Part shown: one piece after another, positions 34,006 through 42,571 of the stretch
Numbering within the stretch: position 1 is the first letter of the stretch
How the letters are laid out: each line of letters opens with the position of its first letter
Source: an uncultured Clostridia bacterium
GTDB taxonomy: Bacteria > Bacillota > Clostridia > Christensenellales > UBA1242
DNA length: 64,000 bases
Reading direction: 5' to 3'
Assembly (NCBI GenBank): GCA_934756675.1
Contig: CAKVLG010000007.1
Location: 1 to 64,000, forward strand
The notes under the pieces: generated by a model
The model's database searches: none
The model's input: only the letters and a program-made list of their open reading frames with translations
What the model was told of the DNA's origin: nothing
Position numbers and translations under genes: made by a program

Positions 34006-36052
34006 AAAATATAAAATCAAAGGGCTAGACTGTCCCATTTGTACAAAAAACTTAGAGAAAAAAATTAACGAGCTTGATTGTGTCAAACAAGCATCTATCG
34101 ACTTTTTAAAAGGCGTTCTAACCATAGAATGTGAAGACGAAGAAGTCACCATGCCAAAGGTTATTAACCTTGCAAGCATTTTGGAACCAGATGTTGTAAT
34201 TGAATATAAAAAGCAAAATATTCGTAGCAAAAAGTTTTCGCTAGATTTGTTATTTCTGGTTTTAGGCCTAGCACTTTCTATTGTTACACTCACAATTAAA
34301 ATGCCAGCCGCATTATATTGGATAAGTTTTGTTATAAGCGCACTTTTGCTTGGTTACAAAACATATTACAAGGCACTGGTTCTGCTTTTTAAAGGCACAA
34401 TTAACGAAAATTTTTTGGTAACCTTGTCGGTAATTGGCGCGGCAGCTGTTGGCGAAAACCTGGATGCATTAATGGTAATTGCTCTCTACTCTGTCGGCAA
34501 ACTACTCGAAAGCATTGCCCTTAACAAATCTAAAAAATCGATTGAAGATTTAACTAATCTCAAGCCTGACTATGTTGTTATTATAAATGGCGAAGAAGAA
34601 ACAAAAGTCGACCCATCTAGTGTAAAAATTGGCGACATTCTTGTTGTTAGACCTGGCGAAAAGATTGCCGTTGATGGCGTTGTCACAAGCGGCGAAGCAT
34701 CGCTCGACACACAAAGTTTGACTGGCGAAAGCTTGCCTACAAATGTTAGCACTGGCAGCGAAGTTTTGTCTGGTTCTATTGTTATTGACGGCGTGCTATA
34801 CATAAGAGCAACTAACCTTGCAAGCACAAGTACCGCCGCCAAAATCATGGAACTAATTGAACAAGCGAGCGATAAAAAGAGTAAGACAGAAACTGTAATT
34901 TCAAAGATTTCTAAATGGTACACGCTTGGCGTAATCATTCTTGCCGTTGCCGTTTGGGAAATTGTGTTTGCAGTTACTAAAAACTTTAACACTGCTCTCT
35001 ATCGCGGGCTTATATTCCTTGTTGTATCTTGTCCTTGTGCATTTGCAATCTCTGTTCCACTTGCATACTTTTCGGGGCTCGGCAATGCATCAAAAAAAGG
35101 CATATTAATAAAAGGTTCAAATTATCTTGATGCACTTGCAAAATTAAATGTTATCGCATTCGACAAAACCGGAACAATCACCACTGGTGAGTTCGAGATT
35201 GTTGAAGTTAAAAGCTTAGATAAAAAAGTAAAAGAAAAAAATGTATTGTTTTTATCTGCAATTGGCGAACAATACTCGCTCCACCCACTTGCAAAAGCTA
35301 TTGTAAATGGCTGTGGCAAAAAACTACCTAAGGCGACAAATGTTAAAGAAGTTGCTGGCAAGGGTGTATATTTTGAATACAATGATGCTAAATATTTTGT
35401 CGGCAGACACAATAAAAACGCTAGCGGCACACTTGTAGAGCTAACAAAAAATGGCGAACCTATTGGCGAAATTGTGTTAAGCGACAAAATAAAAGAACAA
35501 TCTAGGTTAGCAATAGATAACCTTAACCGCATGGGTATACAAACTATTATGCTTACTGGCGATAACGAAGGCGTTGCAAATGTTGTTGCCGAAAAAGTTG
35601 GAATAAGCAAAGCAAAAGCAAAGTTGTTGCCAAGTGATAAGTTTGAATACATTCAATCGTTAAAGGCAAATAAAAACAATGTTGTTGGCTATGTTGGTGA
35701 TGGCATTAACGATGCCCCATCACTCACTTTAAGTGACGTTGGCATAAGCATGGGTATTCGTGGTAGTAGCGCGACAATCGAAGCATCTGATGTTGTTCTA
35801 GCAACCGACAACCTAAACAAAATACCAGAAGGAATCTTGGTTAGCAAATTCACTCGCAAAATAGTTTGGCAAAATATTTTATTTGCCGCAATTGTTAAGA
35901 TTACCTTCTTAACGCTCGGTGCTCTTGGCATCACTGGTATGCTTGCAGCCGTTATTGCAGATGTTGGTGTAACAGTTCTTGCAATTCTAAACAGCTTGCG
36001 TTCACTCCACTACTCTCCAAAGAAAACAAAAAAACCACTTCACGAACAATAA
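33998..36052 (+). CDS. cadA: P1B-type heavy-metal exporting ATPase (CadA-like, Cd/Zn/Pb)
   Basis: 684 residues. N-terminal HMA domain with GLDCPICTKNLEKKI (CxxC) at about 7-21; eight-helix membrane part with the metal-transport motif SCPCAFAIS near 345; phosphorylated Asp in DKTGTITTG near 390; HP motif in SLHPLAKA; hinge VGYVGDGINDAPSL near 565. This motif set is that of Zn/Cd/Pb exporters. The start overlaps cadC, whose product represses the operon through two operators upstream. A strong terminator directly follows. Confidence 0.95.
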   Translation: MTKKYKIKGLDCPICTKNLEKKINELDCVKQASIDFLKGVLTIECEDEEVTMPKVINLASILEPDVVIEYKKQNIRSKKFSLDLLFLVLGLALSIVTLTIKMPAALYWISFVISALLLGYKTYYKALVLLFKGTINENFLVTLSVIGAAAVGENLDALMVIALYSVGKLLESIALNKSKKSIEDLTNLKPDYVVIINGEEETKVDPSSVKIGDILVVRPGEKIAVDGVVTSGEASLDTQSLTGESLPTNVSTGSEVLSGSIVIDGVLYIRATNLASTSTAAKIMELIEQASDKKSKTETVISKISKWYTLGVIILAVAVWEIVFAVTKNFNTALYRGLIFLVVSCPCAFAISVPLAYFSGLGNASKKGILIKGSNYLDALAKLNVIAFDKTGTITTGEFEIVEVKSLDKKVKEKNVLFLSAIGEQYSLHPLAKAIVNGCGKKLPKATNVKEVAGKGVYFEYNDAKYFVGRHNKNASGTLVELTKNGEPIGEIVLSDKIKEQSRLAIDNLNRMGIQTIMLTGDNEGVANVVAEKVGISKAKAKLLPSDKFEYIQSLKANKNNVVGYVGDGINDAPSLTLSDVGISMGIRGSSATIEASDVVLATDNLNKIPEGILVSKFTRKIVWQNILFAAIVKITFLTLGALGITGMLAAVIADVGVTVLAILNSLRSLHYSPKKTKKPLHEQ

Positions 36053-36083
36053 AAAAAGTCACCAGTACATCTGGTGACTTTTT
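36053..36083. terminator. Bidirectional factor-independent terminator
   Basis: AAAAAGTCACCAG (36053-36065) and CTGGTGACTTTTT (36071-36083), 5-base loop. Ends cadA; also faces the gene remnant on the minus strand. Confidence 0.92.
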
Positions 36084-36084
36084 G

Positions 36085-36255
36085 TTATTCATTACCTGGT
36101 TCAACTGAGTCGACAGCATAGATTGATCTATCAAATTTTTCGCGACTTAAGTAACCATATTTTTTCATTCTTGTTTTAATTTCACGATCACGTTCTTCTT
36201 CCGCTCTTTTTGCTGCTTTCTTTTGTTTTTTTTCTCTTGCAGCATCTAATTCTAT
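36085..36255 (-). pseudogene. C-terminal remnant of an unknown basic protein
   Basis: The minus strand encodes about 56 residues (AREKKQKKAAKRAEEERDRE, then RMKKYGYLSREKFDRSIYAV) ending at a TAA at 36087-36085, positioned correctly against the bidirectional terminator. Directly upstream in frame is a stop (36258-36256) and there is no start codon or ribosome site, so the 5' part is missing. The highly charged helix followed by a structured tail is coding-like, not random. It could be translated from the internal ATG as a 28-residue peptide, but more likely it is a deletion scar. Confidence 0.55.
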
Positions 36256-36386
36256 TTATGTAACTTTGCGTCTATGACTTTCTTTTTATTATCAACCAAA
36301 TATTGTGACAAAGTTAAGCTAAATTAATTTGTTATCAACTATTATTGAGTTGTAGCATACAATTATTAAACTTTTTACTTTTACTA

Positions 36387-36582
36387 TTGACAAAACTTTA
36401 GAAATCTTGTATTATTAACAAGCAATCTCGTACGTCCATTCCAGATTGATATTAGTGGGAAAATTTGAAAAAATCTTCTTATGAATGGCAATAACACATA
36501 CAATATTTCTTTGCTGTGTTTTATTGTTAGTTTATAAGGAGGTTATTTTTTTTACAGCAAATATTAATTTAGGAGAAAAAAT
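36387..36582 (+). promoter_or_regulatory. Promoter and long structured leader of the yjjX gene
   Basis: TTGACA (36387-36392), 17 bases, TATTAT (36410-36415) predicts a leader of about 160 nt. It contains CAATCT/AGATTG near 36423-36448, an 18-codon open frame from ATG 36481 to TAA 36537 with a GGAGG (36539-36543) right after it but no start codon behind, and TTTGCTGT/ACAGCAAA (about 36510/36553) enclosing that GGAGG. The gene's own GGAG is at 36572. An attenuator or riboswitch is possible; I cannot assign a class. 36256-36386 upstream shows nothing. Confidence 0.4.
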
Positions 36583-37155
36583 ATGAAAGTATTAATTGGA
36601 ACAAAAAATCCAGGAAAAATCAATGGAGCAAAACAAGCGCTCGAAAATTATTTTGAAAGTTTTGAAATCGAAGGTGTAAACGCTCCTTCTTTGGTAAGCG
36701 ACCAACCCGTAAATATGGAAACTTATCTTGGTGCATATAACAGAGTAAAAAACACTATGAAGTATGCAGCCGAAAAGAATATTGATGCCGATTTATTTAT
36801 GGCAATAGAATCAGGTCTTGTCAATAATTTTGAGCACTGGTACATAACAAACATTGCTGTTATTAGCGATAAGCTTGGTAATTTTAGTACGGGTACAAGT
36901 GCAAGTTTTCCAGTTCCAGAAAAATATGTAAGCGAAATAAAAGAAAAAACTCTTGGGACTGTTATGGATAATATTTTCCACGAATCTGATTTAAGAAGTT
37001 CTACTGGTGGCATTGGTTTACTTACGCACGAAGTTATTACTCGAATTGATTTAAACAAACAAGCATTCACCATGGCGCTTACTCAATTTGTTAACGGAAA
37101 CATTTGGAAAGATGATAATGCACCAAAAATAGATATAGTAACCTTTTCAAAATAA
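36583..37155 (+). CDS. yjjX: Inosine/xanthosine triphosphatase (YjjX, DUF84 family)
   Basis: 190 residues. N-terminal GTKNPGKINGAKQALENYF (GTxNPxK), SDQPVNMETYLGAYNR near 42-57 (the DQPxxxxET..GAxNR signature), FMAIESGL near 73 and SSTGGIGLLTH near 142. YjjX/NTPase PhpX removes ITP and XTP (or other non-canonical phosphates) from the pool. AGGAG precedes the ATG by 7 bases. Long leader upstream suggests regulation. The HIT gene follows after 62 bases with its own ribosome site. Confidence 0.88.
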   Translation: MKVLIGTKNPGKINGAKQALENYFESFEIEGVNAPSLVSDQPVNMETYLGAYNRVKNTMKYAAEKNIDADLFMAIESGLVNNFEHWYITNIAVISDKLGNFSTGTSASFPVPEKYVSEIKEKTLGTVMDNIFHESDLRSSTGGIGLLTHEVITRIDLNKQAFTMALTQFVNGNIWKDDNAPKIDIVTFSK

Positions 37156-37217
37156 TTATTTATTTTTTTATTTGACAAATTTTTTACACAATATTACATT
37201 GTTTATAGGAGATAATT

Positions 37218-37637
37218 ATGGATAAAAAAGAACTAATTAAATTACCTATTGGCGAACTTGTGGATATGGGTATTTGTCCAACATGTTTAAACCGTGAAAC
37301 AGGTGGCGCGTTGTTTGGCGACGATTCTAAATTTAGAATTTATGAAGATGATGATATTGATGTTTTACTTGTGGGAAATCCAAGGGCAGCAGGACATGTT
37401 GCTATTATTTCTAAAACACATTATCACGACATGAGTGAAGCTCCTGATAAATTAAACGAAAAGATTGTTCGTTACGCTAAAAAATTAATGAAAATAATTT
37501 GTGAAGTTTATGGTTGCGAAAGAGTATATATTTGCTCAATGTGCGACGGCCCAAACAATCACTATCACGTACAATTAATCCCAAGATACAAAGAAGAAAA
37601 ACGCGGATCTTCAAATTTTGTAAAACCTAGAATTTAA
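37218..37637 (+). CDS. HIT-family nucleotide-binding protein, probably truncated by a recent stop
   Basis: 139 residues. CPTCLNRE zinc-knuckle-like pair near 14-20 and the histidine triad NNHYHVQLIP near 114-123 (HxHxQ; the third H of HxHxHxx replaced by Q as in GalT/DcpS relatives). Likely hydrolyses or transfers nucleotide phosphates. After the TAA at 37635 the same frame stays open for 16 sensible codons (YKEDKEKLNKLRELLK) to a second TAA at 37686, immediately before the terminator. So the true gene was 17 codons longer and has lost its tail by a point mutation; the catalytic part is intact. Confidence 0.82.
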   Translation: MDKKELIKLPIGELVDMGICPTCLNRETGGALFGDDSKFRIYEDDDIDVLLVGNPRAAGHVAIISKTHYHDMSEAPDKLNEKIVRYAKKLMKIICEVYGCERVYICSMCDGPNNHYHVQLIPRYKEEKRGSSNFVKPRI

Positions 37638-37697
37638 TACAAAGAAGACAAAGAAAAATTAAACAAATTACGCGAATTATTAAAATAAATAACAAAA

Positions 37698-37725
37698 AAA
37701 AGTCCCACAAATGTGGGGCTTTTTT
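37698..37725. terminator. Bidirectional factor-independent terminator
   Basis: AAAGTCCCACA and TGTGGGGCTTT around AA, with A8 before and T6 after. Between the HIT gene and the convergent hydrogenase gene. Confidence 0.88.
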
Positions 37726-38974
37726 ATTTAAACTTTCTGTGTAATAATCTTTTTGCTTCCTTGCCGCCAATACCGCCAAGGTACTGGTCGTAAATATGTT
37801 GAAGAGCTGGGTTATCTATTGATCTTTTTATCTTTTTGTGTTTTGCAGCACTCAGCAATACATTTGCTCGTTTGCTCACCGCCATAATTCTATCTGTGCC
37901 AACTGAAATATCGATTTGCCCTGGTCCACCAACGCAGCCGCCCACACAACTCATGACTTCGACAAAATCGTATTTATGTAAATCTGTTTTGAGTTCTTCG
38001 AGCACAGTTTTTGCATTATTTAGTCCACTGACAATTGCAATTTTAATAGGTCTGTTGTCTATTATAATTTCGCCTCTTCTAAGTCCACCAACACCAGATG
38101 ACAAATCTGTATTAAGTTTTTGAATTTGCATGTTTTGGTTTTCACAATCAATACTGCCGAGCACGGCATTCATAACGCCGCCAGTGTTACCAAAAATAAC
38201 ACCCGCACCTGTCGCTTCGCCAAAAAACTCATCAAACTCAGAATTTTTTAGTTTTGAAAAGTTGATTTTGTGTTCTTTTATTAAACCTGCAAGTTCTTTT
38301 GTTGTTAGGCAAGCGTCCACGTCATAGCCTTTTGCGGTGTTTATTCCCTCTTGTATTCTTTCGAGCTTTTTAAGCATGCACGGAACAATGCTCACAACAA
38401 ACAGATCTGTCGATTTTTTATTTTCACTTTTTGTGTATATATTATTAATTAGCGCGCCGAACATTTGTTGTGGGCTTTTACTTGAAGATAAATGCTTTTT
38501 AAACTCTGGATACATTTTTTCTACAAACGACACCCAACCAGGGCAACATGATGTTAACATAGGTAAATCTTTATTTTCGTCGAGGCGTTTTTTAAACTCG
38601 TGAGCTTCTTCCACTGTCGTAAAATCTGCCGCAACGTTCATATCATACACTTTGTCAAACCCAAGCATTCTTAGTGCTGTTACCATTTTGCCTTGAACAT
38701 CAGCAGTCAAACCAAAAGCTTCACCAAGGCTAGCCCTAAGTGACGGAGCGGTAAAACAAACGACTTCCAATTTTTTGTTTATTAGTGCACTTTTAACAAG
38801 TTCAACTTCATTGTTCGTGTTCATCATATCTTCGGCTTCAACAATCTCTTGACCACACTTTGAACAAAAAACTGGGAGCGGTGTTTCGGGTGTTATTTCT
38901 GCACTTTCAATTTTAAGTTTTTTCTCTTTTGCAACATGCAAACAGCTTGCGCAATAGTATTTTTTCTTATCCAT
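37724..38974 (-). CDS. [FeFe]-hydrogenase-like protein, short form without ferredoxin domain
   Basis: 416 residues. H-cluster motifs: TSCCPGW near 135, VPCMLKKLE near 192 (L2, usually MPCxxK), and MSCVGGCVGGPGQ near 333 (L3); all four cluster cysteines are present. The small-subunit motif is fused at the C-terminus (HIYDQYLGGIGGKEA). Instead of the usual 2[4Fe-4S] ferredoxin domain the N-terminus has CASC and CSKC, more like a zinc ribbon. It resembles the small 'group C/D' or sensory-type proteins more than catalytic HydA. No HydEFG maturases are in the window. No ribosome site; a promoter puts the RNA start at the ATG. Confidence 0.82.
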   Translation of the reverse strand: MDKKKYYCASCLHVAKEKKLKIESAEITPETPLPVFCSKCGQEIVEAEDMMNTNNEVELVKSALINKKLEVVCFTAPSLRASLGEAFGLTADVQGKMVTALRMLGFDKVYDMNVAADFTTVEEAHEFKKRLDENKDLPMLTSCCPGWVSFVEKMYPEFKKHLSSSKSPQQMFGALINNIYTKSENKKSTDLFVVSIVPCMLKKLERIQEGINTAKGYDVDACLTTKELAGLIKEHKINFSKLKNSEFDEFFGEATGAGVIFGNTGGVMNAVLGSIDCENQNMQIQKLNTDLSSGVGGLRRGEIIIDNRPIKIAIVSGLNNAKTVLEELKTDLHKYDFVEVMSCVGGCVGGPGQIDISVGTDRIMAVSKRANVLLSAAKHKKIKRSIDNPALQHIYDQYLGGIGGKEAKRLLHRKFK

Positions 38975-38980
38975 GCTTTA

Positions 38981-39009
38981 ATTTTACTAAAAATTGTGAA
39001 AGACTGCAA
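38981..39009 (-). promoter_or_regulatory. Promoter of the hydrogenase-like gene, leaderless
   Basis: Minus strand TTGCAG (39009-39004), 17 bases, TAAAAT (38986-38981), then 6 bases to the ATG at 38974. Confidence 0.6.
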
Positions 39010-39117
39010 ACTATTGGCTAAAAAACTGCATTTTTTTAGAAAAAAGTGTTAAAAAGTGTATGCATACTTACAACTTTTATGTTATCTTATTTATATAAAG
39101 TAATTTAAGGTGATGTT

Positions 39118-40035
39118 ATGGATAAAAAAATACCTATTATTATCGACCTTGACACGGGTATTGATGACGCTACAGCGATTTGTTTGGCCGTTGCAAGCGA
39201 AAAATTCGATATAAAACTTATGACTTGCTCTTCAGGTAACACATCTGCTCTCAATTCGGCACAAAACACTCTTGATGTGCTAGAATTTATAAAAGCACCA
39301 CAAATTCCCGTTGCTGTCGGTAGCGAAGATGCTTTGGTAAAAAACAGAGATATTTTTGTTGCTCATGGGAAAAGTGGAATTGGTGATTATAAATTTCCAA
39401 AAAATACTAGAAGTTTGGAAAAAGAAGATGCAGATACTCTTTTATATAAAACGCTGAAAGAAAGTCCAGAACCTATTAGCATTGCTTGTATTGGCACAAT
39501 AACAAATATTGCAAAACTTTTAAAAAATCATGGGGACGTTGTTCCAAAAATTGAGCAAATAATTTTTATGGCAGCATCTACCGAGCGTGAAAAAAAAGGT
39601 AAAACACCATATGTCGGTTTCAACATCGGTAAAGACCCAGAAGCCGCACATATTGTTGTTAAGTCTAGAGTTCCGCTTGTTATTATTCCAACAGAACTCG
39701 GCAAGACTTGTTACCTTGACTGGCAAGAAGTTTATAAAACAAAAAACGTCAACTATGTTGGTGCCATGCTCGAGAATATTTTTAGATATTATAAAGACAG
39801 ACAAATTAAAGATGGCATTGCAATGTATGATTCAACAGCTCTATGCTATCTCATTGACCCATCAATGTACGAAGTTAAACCAGCTTATATCGAAATTAAA
39901 TTTTATGACGATGTCGACACAGGTATTGGCGTCTTAGATTTCGAAAAAACACCAAACTGTCTTGTTTGTAATAATATTGATGTAAAAAAATTCAAGAATT
40001 TATATTTTAAGTTAATTAAAAAATATAAACGATAA
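39118..40035 (+). CDS. Inosine-uridine-type nucleoside hydrolase
   Basis: 305 residues. IIIDLDTGIDDATAI at the N-terminus is the calcium-binding DxDxxxDD cluster; IACIGTITNIAKLL near 122 (G-P-x-T-N in most members), and a C-terminal Asp near MYDSTALCYLIDP. Hydrolyses the N-glycosidic bond of ribonucleosides for salvage. AAGGTGATG precedes the start. Spaced 22 bases before the DisA_N-like gene and probably co-transcribed. Confidence 0.92.
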   Translation: MDKKIPIIIDLDTGIDDATAICLAVASEKFDIKLMTCSSGNTSALNSAQNTLDVLEFIKAPQIPVAVGSEDALVKNRDIFVAHGKSGIGDYKFPKNTRSLEKEDADTLLYKTLKESPEPISIACIGTITNIAKLLKNHGDVVPKIEQIIFMAASTEREKKGKTPYVGFNIGKDPEAAHIVVKSRVPLVIIPTELGKTCYLDWQEVYKTKNVNYVGAMLENIFRYYKDRQIKDGIAMYDSTALCYLIDPSMYEVKPAYIEIKFYDDVDTGIGVLDFEKTPNCLVCNNIDVKKFKNLYFKLIKKYKR

Positions 40036-40057
40036 TATACTTTAAAGGGGGAAAAAC

Positions 40058-41398
40058 ATGAAAAAAGAACTATTTTTGAATTTCGTGCAAGACAATATCT
40101 TATCTTTGTTTACTGGTTCCGAAATTGCTGGCGAAGAAGAATCTAGTTCTCGTGATGCATGTGTTGCTCAAGGCTCTGCCGGAACAATACTTGTAAAGTT
40201 TAAACATAGTGACAACTATCGTTTAATTATCAAGCGTGTTCAACCATTTAAAGTTTTTGAAGTTTCCCTTGTCCGTTCTATTATCGAAGAGATTAAAAAA
40301 GTATATAATCCAGATGTTCCTTTTGAGTTTATTAAGAATATCGAAAATTTTGTTGTAGAAAAAGCTATTTGCCGCGCCCTTACCGAGCACTACACAACGC
40401 TCCAAACCCTGATTTCAGAAATCAGCGATTGGGCAAACCGTACATATGAAGGTCGCAAAACACAATTTGGTTTTATCCTTTGTAGTAAACGTTCTGGCAA
40501 GTCTTCTAATCCAAACTTACACATAAATAAAATTATGAAAAGCGACTTCTCTGCTTTGCTTTCTGATGGTGAAAACACTGGACTCGAAATATCTTCTGAC
40601 GGATATTTGTTAAACTATATCACCCTGCCAAAAGTGTATGACCAAAATTTGCTTGTACCATATCACCAACTCAGGTTTGCTTCTATCTGCAAAGGTAAAC
40701 GTATTGGTATATGTTTGTTAACCGAAGGTGATATCTTACTTTTCAAAGACCAATCGCTTTTGTTTGCAAAACGAAACGGCAAATGGATAAGCTTTAGTCA
40801 TGATGAAATTATTGGTAAGCTTGCAGAACGCTCTGGCGAAGTAGAAGAAGTTCGCCGTTCGATATATTTATCCGCTATCGACACGAGCTTTGCGCGTAAC
40901 GGCGGTTGCATTGTTCACGTAAATAATACCGATAAATATAATGTGTTAAAACACTTAAATATCGCCGATGTTTTATATAAAGATTGTTACGATTACATGA
41001 AGCAAGAAAGTATCAATCACTCGTTCTTCTATGAACTTAAAGAAGAGCCAGAAAATGTCGAATCGTTTGAACAATTTATCCGCGAGCCAGAATGCATAAA
41101 AACCGCTAACTTAATCAAGATTATTGGCGGGCAGAAATTTCAAGACCTAGACCGCAAACTTCGCCAAGAATTGCTTGCGATAGATGGTGCAACAATCATT
41201 GATTACGAAGGTAACATAATTGCCGCTGGTGCGATTATTAAAATTGAAGCTGGTAGCTCTGGCGGTGGTAGACTTGCCGCAGCAAAAACACTTTCAAACT
41301 ATGGCATTAGCATAAAAGTTTCGGCGGACGGCAGCGTTTCGGGCTTCCGTATGGATAGACAAAAATTAAGAGTACGACCATTATTTGTTATAGGTTAA
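40058..41398 (+). CDS. DisA_N-like (diadenylate cyclase fold) protein with a long N-terminal domain
   Basis: 446 residues, soluble. The first 340 have no domain I can name. The last 90 match the DAC fold: ELLAIDGATIIDYEGNIIAAGAI (DGA motif), then GSSGGGRLAAAKTLSNYG and IKVSADGSVSGFR. In true cyclases the second motif is G(T/S)RHRAA; here it is GGGRLAAA, with Arg present but His missing. It is therefore either a divergent cyclic-dinucleotide synthase or a binding relative. GGGG ribosome site 6-9 bases upstream. Its terminator region is interrupted by a mobile element at 41411. Confidence 0.75.
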   Translation: MKKELFLNFVQDNILSLFTGSEIAGEEESSSRDACVAQGSAGTILVKFKHSDNYRLIIKRVQPFKVFEVSLVRSIIEEIKKVYNPDVPFEFIKNIENFVVEKAICRALTEHYTTLQTLISEISDWANRTYEGRKTQFGFILCSKRSGKSSNPNLHINKIMKSDFSALLSDGENTGLEISSDGYLLNYITLPKVYDQNLLVPYHQLRFASICKGKRIGICLLTEGDILLFKDQSLLFAKRNGKWISFSHDEIIGKLAERSGEVEEVRRSIYLSAIDTSFARNGGCIVHVNNTDKYNVLKHLNIADVLYKDCYDYMKQESINHSFFYELKEEPENVESFEQFIREPECIKTANLIKIIGGQKFQDLDRKLRQELLAIDGATIIDYEGNIIAAGAIIKIEAGSSGGGRLAAAKTLSNYGISIKVSADGSVSGFRMDRQKLRVRPLFVIG

Positions 41399-41441
41399 AA
41401 AAAGAGATGAAACGGCTAGACATTTTGAAACTAGCAAAATA

Positions 41442-41484
41442 AAAAATAGGAACGATGTATTTAATTTACATCGTTCCTATTTTT
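41442..41484 (-). terminator. Factor-independent terminator of the APH gene
   Basis: An 18-bp perfect stem: AAAAATAGGAACGATGTA (41442-41459) and TACATCGTTCCTATTTTT (41467-41484), 7-base loop. It sits just inside the left core repeat of the element. Confidence 0.92.
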
Positions 41485-41491
41485 ATTAGTT

Positions 41492-42439
41492 TTAAACTTT
41501 AACGAAATCTTCTGTTTTATCATAATAACCAAAATGGTTTCTAAAATTTTTAAGTTGTGTAGTTATCCAACTATCGTCGTGAGTTTCATAGCCTTGACCC
41601 AAATAGTAAATAAATTTATATATAAACACTCTATCATCTATATATTTAAAGTTAAACATTTCTGTAGCATGTGCTTTTAATTCGTCTAATATAGAACCAT
41701 ATTCGTCATTTACCACAAATTTTTCGGTTATCTCGCTAGCGAATTTCTTTGGATTATCGACCATCATAGATATTACCATAAGCTCGTAGTCTAATGAGCA
41801 ATATAAAACCCTATCAAAATCTATAATGTATATCTTACCATCATCATACAAAAAATTGTCGAAGTGCGCATCGTTGTGCACAAGACAAGGCTTGTTTTCT
41901 TTAAAAATTTTAGTTAGTCTTGTATTTTTAAAGTCTTCTAAAAATGAGGTGTCATAGCCTTTGTTTTTAAGTATCTTAATATTCAGGTCAAAACTTTTTT
42001 GCCATTTAGTCACCAAATCAGTTTGGATAAACTTTTCAGCCAAAAAATCGCCTTTTTGTTTGTGAAATGTATTTAAAATATTAGCAATTTGTATAATGGC
42101 TTCTTTTCTCTTTTTCTCATTTAAAGTGTGCCAAATAGTGTATAAACTCTTACCATTCAGTTTTTTAATAATAAGATAATCTTTGTCATCAATTTTCCCA
42201 CTAGCAACATATTGGGGTATAGAATCAATCTTAACATTTTTATAAAAAGAAATCTCTTTTTGTAATTTCTCAGGCTTGGTAAAAGTATTGATAATTTTGA
42301 TAATATACTCATCATTTACGACATGCACAATATTAGTAAAACCGGAATCTGCTTTTTTAATACTTTTACATTTGATATTATTTCTTTCGCAAATATCTAC
42401 TATTAAATTGTTTGTTTCCTCGTTAACTATATTTTTCAT
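41492..42439 (-). CDS. Aminoglycoside phosphotransferase (APH)-family kinase
   Basis: 315 residues. N-lobe IIKIIN Lys near 48-53, catalytic LVHNDAHFDNFLYDD near 182-196 (HNDAHxDN) and the metal-binding IIDFDRVLY (DFD, the DFG equivalent) near 201-209. The family phosphorylates aminoglycosides, choline, sugars or lincosamides; the substrate is not readable here. GAGG 5 bases before the ATG. It is the only passenger of the 41411-42561 element and carries its own terminator, so it may be an acquired resistance or metabolic gene. More AT-rich than the neighbours. Confidence 0.88.
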   Translation of the reverse strand: MKNIVNEETNNLIVDICERNNIKCKSIKKADSGFTNIVHVVNDEYIIKIINTFTKPEKLQKEISFYKNVKIDSIPQYVASGKIDDKDYLIIKKLNGKSLYTIWHTLNEKKRKEAIIQIANILNTFHKQKGDFLAEKFIQTDLVTKWQKSFDLNIKILKNKGYDTSFLEDFKNTRLTKIFKENKPCLVHNDAHFDNFLYDDGKIYIIDFDRVLYCSLDYELMVISMMVDNPKKFASEITEKFVVNDEYGSILDELKAHATEMFNFKYIDDRVFIYKFIYYLGQGYETHDDSWITTQLKNFRNHFGYYDKTEDFVKV

Positions 42440-42468
42440 AAGAACCTCATAAATCTAAAATGTTTAAG

Positions 42469-42561
42469 TTTTCACTTTTAGTTAAGAGAGAGTAAAAATC
42501 ACCGTAATCTTTTGTATATTAAAGTTCTTATATTTTGCTAGTTTCAAACAGCATTGACTAA
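42469..42561 (-). repeat. Promoter-side end repeat of the cassette family, copy 1
   Basis: Read on the minus strand it begins TTAGTCAATGCT, the 18-nt core (42548-42531), ACTTTAAT and ends TTTACTCTCTCTTAACTAAAA. The same order occurs on the plus strand at 46927-47018 with the ends well conserved and the middle diverged. In both cases the passenger genes read away from this end, so it probably carries the passenger promoter. Confidence 0.7.
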
Positions 42562-42571
42562 TCATCTTTTT

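Larger units (their letters stand above)
41411..42561 (-). mobile_element. Terminator-inserted passenger cassette 1 (APH-type gene)
   Basis: 1151 bp between the convergent DisA_N-like and dCMP deaminase genes. TTTGAAACTAGCAAAATA is at 41424-41441 and its exact reverse complement at 42531-42548, each 13 bases inside the element. Outside lie AAAAAAAGAGATGA (41397-41410) and TCATCTTTTTTT (42562-42573), which together resemble an interrupted bidirectional terminator. The right end shares about 90 bp with the left end of the element at 46927. Only one gene is inside; no recombinase or target duplication is seen. Boundaries are inferred from comparing the two elements. Confidence 0.6.

Noticed and set aside
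37635..37637. Reassigned or read-through TAA codons (HIT protein, SDR gene)
   Set aside because: TAA ends most other genes here right before their terminators, so the standard code holds and these are mutations.
41492..42439. Calling the APH gene an aminoglycoside resistance gene
   Set aside because: The family includes choline, fructosamine and other kinases, and no substrate-specific motif can be read.
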